The position numbers were made by a program, and so were the translations under genes. This document shows positions 53,342 through 64,000 of a stretch of DNA of 64,000 nucleotides, one piece after another. Position 1 is the first letter of the stretch, and each line of letters begins with the position of its first letter. Origin of the DNA: Megamerina dolium (lineage: Eukaryota; Arthropoda; Insecta; Diptera; Megamerinidae). The stretch is taken from contig OY978525.1 in assembly GCA_963854835.1 (NCBI GenBank), positions 48,334,196-48,398,195 of the forward strand, in the 5' to 3' direction. The notes below the pieces were generated by a model, which was given only the letters and a program-made list of their open reading frames with translations, was not told the DNA's origin and searched no databases.

Positions 53342-54964
53342 CAGTGAGCGACAAAAGTCTACGTACGGCGACCATTTCTGCTATCTGACATGTCCAAAAG
53401 CATAATGAAAAGAAGTAATGATGCAATTTTGTTTTAAATATGTTTTTATTATTACATAGCAAAAATTATCTTATTTCATTAAAAACTTAACAAGTTATTA
53501 ACATAAAACGAAAAAATTCAATGACAGTCTACGTACGATTTGAAAATCAAAAGGAAATACTTTGATAAGGCACTAAAAGTTAAAATAAGTCGTCATTTAA
53601 TATTTGGTTGAGCATCTATAACTGCTTGCAAACGTCGGGGCATTGAAACGACTAAATTTTCGATTTCAAGGGCCGTTATTTGTTGCCATTCCTGTTGCAG
53701 CTTCTCTTTTAGTACTAGGGCACTAGTAATGTGATGTTTCCGTATCTTCCGCTCCAAAAGCTCTCAAACGTGTTCAATAATATTTAAGTCTGGGCTTTGA
53801 GGAGGTGAATACAGTTGTCGTGGAGCGTAGTAAAGCAGTCAGTCCCTCACGATGTGGGCGGTATGTTTTAGATCGCTATCCTGTTGGAAGATCCAACTCT
53901 CACCAAGGTATAGTTTATCAACCGATGCTTTTAAGTTTTGTTTCAAAATAGATTTATATTGAAAGCGATCCATGTTACCCTCCACAAATACCAAATTTCC
54001 AACTCCAGATGCAGCGACAGCGCCCCAAACCATTACACTCCCACCGCCATGCTTCACCGTAGGAACTAAGTGTTTCGGGTTCATTGCGGTATTTGGTTTT
54101 CTCCAAATTTTGGCTCTACCGTCACTTCCAAATAAATTGTATTTTGACTCATCTGTAAATAATACTCGTTTCCAGAAATCAATTCCCTTGTCTAAATGCT
54201 TTTGCGCGAATTCCAAACGAAGTTTGCGATATTTTTCACTTATATACGGTTTCCTACGCGGAGTTCTGCTGTGAAACCCATTATTATTCAAGGCTCTTTG
54301 AACTGTTCGTGGATGCACATTTGTATTTGACCTAGTTGCTAGCTCTGCGGCCAACTTAGTGCCTGCCACTTTCGGATTTTGATCCACTTCTTTCAAAATG
54401 AACGATACATCTCTGCGACTCAGATTCTTTGGGCGACCACTACGCGGTTTATTTTCAAGACTATTCGTTTTTTTGTAGTTATTGAATATTGTTTGAACTG
54501 TTGATTTTGTTAAATTTAATAAGCTTGATATTTCACCTTACGATTTGTTTTCATTTCTATACTTTACTACTAAGTTTCGCAAATCAATTGATATTTCTTT
54601 ACGGGAAGCCATTGTCACAACCACGAACTTCTGGAAACAGCCAAAATACAACTAAATGCAATCCAAGTATGTCTATTACCAAGCAAAACAGCAAAATGTA
54701 ACTAGCGGTACTTTCCCGTTATTGCGCCGCAACACACAACAAAAAAGAAGCGTGGAATGCGCGCCGTATGTAGACTTTTGTCATTGAATTTTTTTCGTTT
54801 TATGTTAATAACTTGTTAAGTTTTTAATGAAATAAGATAATTTTTGCTATGTAATGATAAAAACATATTTAAAACAAAATTGCATCATTACTTCTTTTCA
54901 TTATGCTTTTGGACATGTCAGATAGCCGAAATGGTCGCCGTATATAGACTTTTGTCGCTCACTG
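53342..54964 (-). mobile_element. Tc1-type transposon A with long IR/DR termini
   Basis: 1,623-bp element in TA (53340-53341 and 54965-54966). Inverted repeats of about 195 bp (53342-53537 and about 54768-54964) are nearly identical. Each contains an outer and an inner copy of a GTCTACGTACG-type motif, the IR/DR arrangement of two transposase sites per end. Confidence 0.92.
53593..54612 (-). pseudogene. Tc1 transposase A, three nonsense codons
   Basis: A single frame of 339 residues from ATG 54612 to TGA 53593 without frameshift, but with three internal stops. Two paired-like HTH regions are followed by the catalytic core. First Asp in LFTDESKYNLFG, second in FQQDSDLKHT, Glu in PDLNIIEHV. 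TAA occurs at about 54538-54540 in the first HTH. TGA at 53839-53841 replaces the Trp after HIVRD. A second TGA replaces the Trp after IIEHV. The longest open piece is 53839-54396. Confidence 0.88.
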
Positions 54965-55000
54965 TATACATATTAGTATACACATATAAATATATGTGTG

Positions 55001-55056
55001 TCAGGTATGTTCAGGGTATATATACATTTTATATATAGATATATATATATATATAT
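55001..55056 (+). repeat. Duplicate of the exon 4 splice-donor region
   Basis: Positions 55001-55044 repeat 53183-53226 (TCAGGTATGTTCAGGG and onward into TA) exactly. This second copy lacks any exon sequence before it. Confidence 0.88.
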
Positions 55057-56190
55057 ACTTACTTACTTATGTGGCCATAACAACCGAATATCGATTTAGG
55101 CCGAAAATAACATGCTTCGCCAGCCATCTCTGTTATTCGCTAGCTGGCGCCAGTTAGAAATTCCAAGCGCCATCAGGTTCTCCAGTACTTGGTCTTTCCA
55201 CCGGAGGTTTGGTCTTCCTCTTCTGCGCCGTCCTCCAGCGGGTTCCGAATATAACACCTTCTTAGCTGGAGCGTGTTCTTCCATTCGCTGCCGCTGGATT
55301 TTGATGCGCTTTACTATGTCAATATCGGCATACAGCTCGTACAGCTCATGGTTGTACCTTATTCGGTACTCGCCACCAACGCAAATAGGTCCAAAGATCT
55401 TGCGTAGGACTTTTCTCTCGAAAACTCCAAGCATTCGCTCATCCGAGGTGGAGATTGTCCAGGATTCAGCGCCATATGTTAGGACAGGCATGATGAGAGA
55501 CTTGTAGAGTGTAGTTTTCGTTCTTCGAGAGAGGGCTCGACTTCTCAATTGCTTACTCAGCCCAAAGTAACACCTGTTAGCAAGAGTTGTCCTATGCATG
55601 ATCTCCAAGCTGACGTCATTACTGCTGTTAATGCTGGTTCCAAGATAGACAAAGTCCCTTACTACTTCAAAAGCATAGTTGTCAACAGTGACGTACTGTC
55701 CAAGACGCCGGGACTCTTTGTTTGTTGACACTAGATACTTCGTCTTGCCCTCGTTCACCGTGAGACTCATCCGACGCGACTCTCTTTCCAACTCTGAGAA
55801 TGCTGCACTGACTGCTCGCGTGTTCATGCCGATTATGTCAATATCGTCGGCATACGCTATCAGCATGACACTATTGTTGAAGATAGTGCCATTAAGTCGT
55901 AGATCAGCAGCTCGTATTATTTTCTCCGTAATAAGATTCAAGAAGTCGCACGGTAACGAATCACCTTGTCTGAAACCCCGTTCGGTATTAAACGGTGCGG
56001 AGAGGTCCTTCCCAATGTTCACTGCACAACGGGAATTATGCAGTGTCATTCTACAAAGTCGAATGAGCTTTGCAGGAATACCGAACTCAGACATTATTGC
56101 GTAGAGGTAATCCCTTACCGTACTGTCGAAAGCGGCTTTATAATCAACAAATAGTTGGGTGTGTGTCGATCTGTTTTTCTTGTTTCTTAT
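55057..56190 (-). mobile_element. RTE-like LINE, 5'-truncated
   Basis: Minus-strand element with the same (AAGT)n tail (ACTTACTTACTT at 55057-55068) and 3' region as the remnant at 15109. Bounded by TA-rich tracts on both sides. Confidence 0.85.
55096..56190 (-). pseudogene. RTE-like reverse transcriptase, C-terminal part
   Basis: One open frame of about 365 codons starting inside [12 protein letters not shown] (motif A Asp), GFRQGDSLPCDFLNLITEKI, then catalytic IAYADDIDIIG. Thumb and C-terminal blocks follow: LTYGAESWTISTSDERMLGV, VLRKIFGPICVGGEYR, GRRRRGRPNLRWKDQV and LENLMALGISNW. There is no RNase H, as in RTE. The endonuclease and RT fingers are missing. A 24-bp in-frame deletion removes LRWLGHVE, which is present in the 15-kb copy. 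Confidence 0.8.
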
Positions 56191-56194
56191 ATAT

Positions 56195-56208
<14 letters not shown>

Positions 56209-56256
<48 letters not shown>

Positions 56257-56259
56257 TTA

Positions 56260-56309
<50 letters not shown>
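56209..56309. repeat. (TA)n with (CA)n and TTTA interruptions
   Basis: Microsatellite between LINE and mariner, including a (CA)n run at 56194-56210. Confidence 0.93.
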
Positions 56310-56312
<3 letters not shown>

Positions 56313-57614
56313 GGTGTCCAATAAGTTTTAATAAAAATGTTTTTCGCTATATTAAGGCAAGTTGACGAAATGAATGGAAAAATTTTATCCAAATGAGTTG
56401 TCTTATACATTTTGAAAAATTATAAAAGGTTTTTATTTATTACGCCCCCCTTTTCTTTTTTTACTAAGCCCAATCTCTTTTCAAAAGAGTCGCATGCGGC
56501 ACGTACATGATTCATGGGCATTTCCTCCCATATCTTATGTAAAGTTTTACGTAGCTGCCCCAAATTTCTTATTTTATAGTCGTTGAGCTTTGCTGGTATA
56601 TATCCCCATGCGAAGAAATCCATAGGATTAAGATCAGGGCTGCTTGGTGGCCACTCATCTTTCCTAAAAAAATCAGCCAAATTCTCTTCGCATCAGTCTT
56701 GACAAATTTTTGCAGTATGTGATGGCGCTCCGTCTTGTTGAAAACAATAGTAGTCGTCACCAAACAAGTGTTTGCAAGCAGGGAGGACTACTGACTTCAA
56801 AACGTGCTCTTTGTAGTACACAGCATTTACTTTGACCCCTTTTTCAATAAAAACAAGCGGCAATTTACCCCTCTTGCAAAATCCGCTCCAAACCATGATC
56901 GAGAGAGCACTCTGATATCTGGGGACAAATAATTCTGATTCAGGAACATCCTCCAATGAAACAGCCCATACTCGGTCGTTCTGTGCATTATGCGATTGCT
57001 GCAACACGAAAAGTTTTTCATCAGAAAATACGAACTCGTCGCCACCGTGCCAAGCCTGAATACTGCTGACTCTTTCAGCTCTCTTGTCCTTTGAAGAAAT
57101 GGAAACGCCGTGAATTTTTTGTTTTTTGTACGGCTTAAGTCCAACATCTTTTTTTAAAAGCAAATGAGCAGATGACTTGCTTATTTTTAAAGAGGCAGCT
57201 ATTTTTCTCACGGAGCGGCACCTTTTTCGTCGAATTTGCTCTCTTACAATTTTGATATTGCTCTTCGTTCGGGCAGTGCGTGGACGGCCACTTTTCGGTC
57301 GATTTTCAGTAGACCCAGTTTCCTTAAATCGTTTTATGGTCTTATAAACAAAATCGCACTTGATTCCACCTTGTTTCAATGATTTGAAAATTGCATATGG
57401 CTTTATGCCTCGCAAAAATTGATTAATAATTACTTCGCGCACGTTCTTCATCGTTTTTATTTAACTCAACTACAGCTGAAATGAAATGAATTCTATGACA
57501 CGCTGCTCAGAAATCTAACGGGATTTCATATATATCAAAATAAAAACATACGCCTACTTTCTGTTATTTAAAATTAACGGAAAACATATTTATTAAAACT
57601 TATTGGACACCGTG
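56310..57614 (-). mobile_element. Mariner-like element D, complete copy 1
   Basis: 1,305 bp with inverted ends CACGGTGTCCAATAAGTTTT (left) and its complement at the right (57595-57614). TA flanks at 56308-56309 and 57615-57616. It is the parent structure of three truncated copies downstream. Confidence 0.92.
56420..57451 (-). pseudogene. Mariner-like transposase D, one nonsense codon
   Basis: 343-codon frame from ATG 57451 to the stop at 56420, broken by one TGA (about 56693) that replaces the Trp after KICQD. HTH: MKNVREVIINQFLRGIKPYA and RPKSGRPRTART linker. Catalytic: first Asp FVFSDEKLFVL, second FQQDGAPSHT, third [15 protein letters not shown] count 32 residues between the last two. A single G-to-A change would account for the lesion. 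Confidence 0.88.
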
Positions 57615-57826
<212 letters not shown>

Positions 57827-59477
57827 CAGTGGCTCCCAGCTTATTTCGTACAGTGACAGTTTAAAAATTGCTGCAGTCGTAATTCCTAATATAGCAAAAA
57901 TTTGAACAAAATATAAATGACATTTTTGAAAGGAAGGTTTGTTTTTTATTTTCCAAAATTTACTTTTTCAAAATTTTAGTTTTTGACACTATAAAAAAAT
58001 AAAATAAGAAAAAAATAGGAAAATTCATGTCACAGCTTATTTCGTACAGTCTCTTTAAGTTCAAACTAAAAACAAAGTAAGTTGATTTTAATATTTAGTA
58101 TGACATCCCTTAGCGTTAATGACAGCCTGGAGTCTACTTGGCATTGAATCCACCAATTTTTGAGTGATGTCTGGTGTGATTTTTTTCCATTCCTCCATCA
58201 GTACCTTCTTTAGGTCTTGCTTATTAGAAATCTTGTGTGTTCTTATTTTATTGTCCAAAATAGACTAAAGATTTTCAATCACATTCATGTCAGGTGACCC
58301 TGGTGGTGGAGACATCAAGTGTGAGCAGTTCAAATAAGCCAAGATTGCACAATCCCAGATTTATGTTTTGGGTCATTATCTTGGTAATACCGAAATTCTT
58401 CCCGCAAACCCAGTTTGTCTGCACTTTGAAGTAAATTGTTTTTCAGAATCTCGAGGTACTTCATTTTGTCCATTGTTCCCTCAATAAAAACCAATTCACC
58501 TACTCCGGCTGCTGACATACAGGCCCAAACCATCACGCTACCGCCACCATGCTTCACTGTGGGCTTAAGGTTCTCCTTGTTTAGCTCGGTATTAGCTTTA
58601 CGCCAAACATATGACATTCCGTCCGAGCCAAAAATATTAAACTTAGACTCATCCGCGAAAATAACGGTATTCCAGAACGCAGGAGTCTTAATAATATGCT
58701 CTTTGGCGTAGTCAAGTCGGCGTTGTATATTCATTTTTGAAATGAATGGTTTCTTTCGGGCTACTCGACCGTTCAAGTCATGATTGCGCAGCACACGTCG
58801 GACAGTTTCAGCACTGGATGATTTTCCTATTTCACGCTGAACCTCTGCAGCCAACTTCGGAGTGGATAACTTTGGATTTTTCTTAATTTTTCGTACAATA
58901 TAACGCTCGTCTGATGCGTTGAAAATCTTATTAGGTGCTTCTCTGCCCTTGTTCTCCAACCGATTTTCGCGAATGAAGCGTTGAATGATGTATTGGACAG
59001 TTGAGGCACTTAAATTTGTCATTTCAGCAATTTTTCGCACACTCTGACCTTTCCTAAAATGGTTAATTACCAGTTTACGCTGTTCCATCGTTGTACGACG
59101 ACCCATAACACTAAATGTTTAATTTACAGCACTTTAACTATTTAAAATAAGAATAATAAAAATTGTTATAATAGTTAAAAAGGTCCAAAAACTCATACAA
59201 TTCAAAAAAACTTTGTAACTGCGCGGCAGAATGAAACTTACTTACATTGAAGTTTGTGTACGAAATAAGATGTGAGCTGAAAATCAGCTGATCAATAGTT
59301 TTTCTCTCTTGCATGACAAAAAGAACAATTTTTGGGGTTCCCCGTTTTCTTATTAGGTTTACTAAACACATACACAGACATCTACATTCAAAACTTATCG
59401 ATAAGTTTTTTAGTTTCGATGTTACAGCCATTTACATAAAAATATATACACTGTACGAAATAAGCTGTGAGCCACTG
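57827..59477 (-). mobile_element. Tc1-type transposon B with IR/DR termini
   Basis: 1,651-bp element, TA flanks at 57825-57826 and 59478-59479. Outer repeats CAGTGGCTCCCAGCTTATTT and the complementary right end. Inner copies of CAGCTTATTTCGTACAGT lie at about 58032 and, inverted, near 59255. Confidence 0.92.
58088..59106 (-). pseudogene. Tc1 transposase B, frameshift and stop near C-terminus
   Basis: Open from ATG 59106 (MGRRTTMEQRKLVINHFRKG) for 258 codons: HTH domains, first Asp in IFADESKFNIFGSDG, HGGGSVMVWACMS, second Asp in YYQDNDPKHKSG. Near 58345 the frame shifts. In the new frame PPPGSPDMNVIENL carries the catalytic Glu and is followed by a TAG in place of Trp, then EEWKKITPDITQKLVDSMPS to the end at 58088. 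It lacks only a short fraction of the normal C-terminus. Confidence 0.87.
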
Positions 59478-59493
59478 TATATATATGTATGTA

Positions 59494-60572
59494 TATGTAA
59501 AGTTTTACGTAGCTGCCCCAAATTTCTTATTTTATAGTCGTTGAGCTTTGCTGGTATATATCCCCATGCGAAGAAATCCATAGGATTAAGATCAGGGCTG
59601 CTTGGTGGCCACTCATCTTTCCTAAAAAAATCAGCCAAATTCTCTTCGCATCAGTCTTGACAAATTTTTGCAGTATGTGATGGCGCTCCGTCTTGTTGAA
59701 AACAATAGTAGTCGTCACCAAACAAGTGTTTGCAAGCAGGGAGGACTACTGACTTCAAAACGTGCTCTTTGTAGTACACAGCATTTACTTTGACCCCTTT
59801 TTCAATAAAAACAAGCGGCAATTTACCCCTCTTGCAAAATCCGCTCCAAACCATGATCGAGAGAGCACTCTGATATCTGGGGACAAATAATTCTGATTCA
59901 GGAACATCCTCCAATGAAACAGCCCATACTCGGTCGTTCTGTGCATTATGCGATTGCTGCAACACGAAAAGTTTTTCATCAGAAAATACGAACTCGTCGC
60001 CACCGTGCCAAGCCTGAATACTGCTGACTCTTTCAGCTCTCTTGTCCTTTGAAGAAATGGAAACGCCGTGAATTTTTTGTTTTTTGTACGGCTTAAGTCC
60101 AACATCTTTTTTTAAAAGCAAATGAGCAGATGACTTGCTTATTTTTAAAGAGGCAGCTATTTTTCTCACGGAGCGGCACCTTTTTCGTCGAATTTGCTCT
60201 CTTACAATTTTGATATTGCTCTTCGTTCGGGCAGTGCGTGGACGGCCACTTTTCGGTCGATTTTCAGTAGACCCAGTTTCCTTAAATCGTTTTATGGTCT
60301 TATAAACAAAATCGCACTTGATTCCACCTTGTTTCAATGATTTGAAAATTGCATATGGCTTTATGCCTCGCAAAAATTGATTAATAATTACTTCGCGCAC
60401 GTTCTTCATCGTTTTTATTTAACTCAACTACAGCTGAAATGAAATGAATTCTATGACACGCTGCTCAGAAATCTAACGGGATTTCATATATATCAAAATA
60501 AAAACATACGCCTACTTTCTGTTATTTAAAATTAACGGAAAACATATTTATTAAAACTTATTGGACACCGTG
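59494..60572 (-). mobile_element. Truncated mariner D, tandem copy 2
   Basis: Matches copy 1 from 56536 to 57614 exactly in extent. The left 226 bp (the C-terminal coding end and terminal repeat) are replaced by (TA)n at the ATGTAAAG junction. The transposase frame 60409-59651 carries the same Trp-to-TGA stop. Confidence 0.92.

Positions 60573-64000
<3,428 letters not shown>

Overview
The window is nuclear DNA from an animal, most likely a higher dipteran (a tephritid-like fly). The evidence is a split FAM21/WASHC2-type gene with 50-60 bp introns, insect-type transposable elements with tRNA-Leu and tRNA-Trp primer sites, many long (TA)n tracts, and a 200-N assembly gap. No bacterial genes, operons, CRISPR arrays or rRNA genes are visible.

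The only host gene I recognise runs on the + strand. Three short exons (1757-1858, 1915-2106, 2160-2293) encode the N-terminal helical part of FAM21, a WASH-complex subunit. The large exon that continues them in phase lies at 50509-53186. The intron between them is about 48.2 kb and is almost entirely transposons. A second TE-filled intron starts at 53187 and runs past the window end, so the C-terminal end of the gene is not here. The exons in view give 1035 codons plus one base.

Layout of the large intron: a decayed piggyBac (3701-5286). Then a 10.8-kb tandem duplication (copy A 5580-16401, copy B 16402-27033). Each copy holds a fold-back repeat, a mariner-like element with an intact transposase ORF, a tRNA-derived SINE, a truncated mariner, a decayed Ty3/gypsy element whose Gag starts with a SAP domain, an inverted LINE remnant and a (TA)n tract. 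After the gap come two tandem internal regions of a second Ty3/gypsy element sharing LTRs (27234-37136). Next are a nearly intact pogo/Tigger element (37167-39287), a LINE scrap, a BEL/Pao remnant (40158-41640), and a CsRn1-like gypsy (- strand) split by an I/LOA-like LINE (41640-47340). Unclassified AT-rich sequence fills the space up to exon 4.

Layout after exon 4: a Tc1 element with long inverted repeats (53342-54964), an RTE-like LINE (55057-56190), a complete mariner-like element (56310-57614), a second Tc1 (57827-59477), three tandem truncated copies of that mariner (59494-63230), and the start of a third Tc1 (63367-64000). Most DNA transposons here sit exactly in (TA)n tracts. Only the 353-aa mariner transposase (both copies) has an undamaged frame; nearly every other element carries stops or frameshifts.
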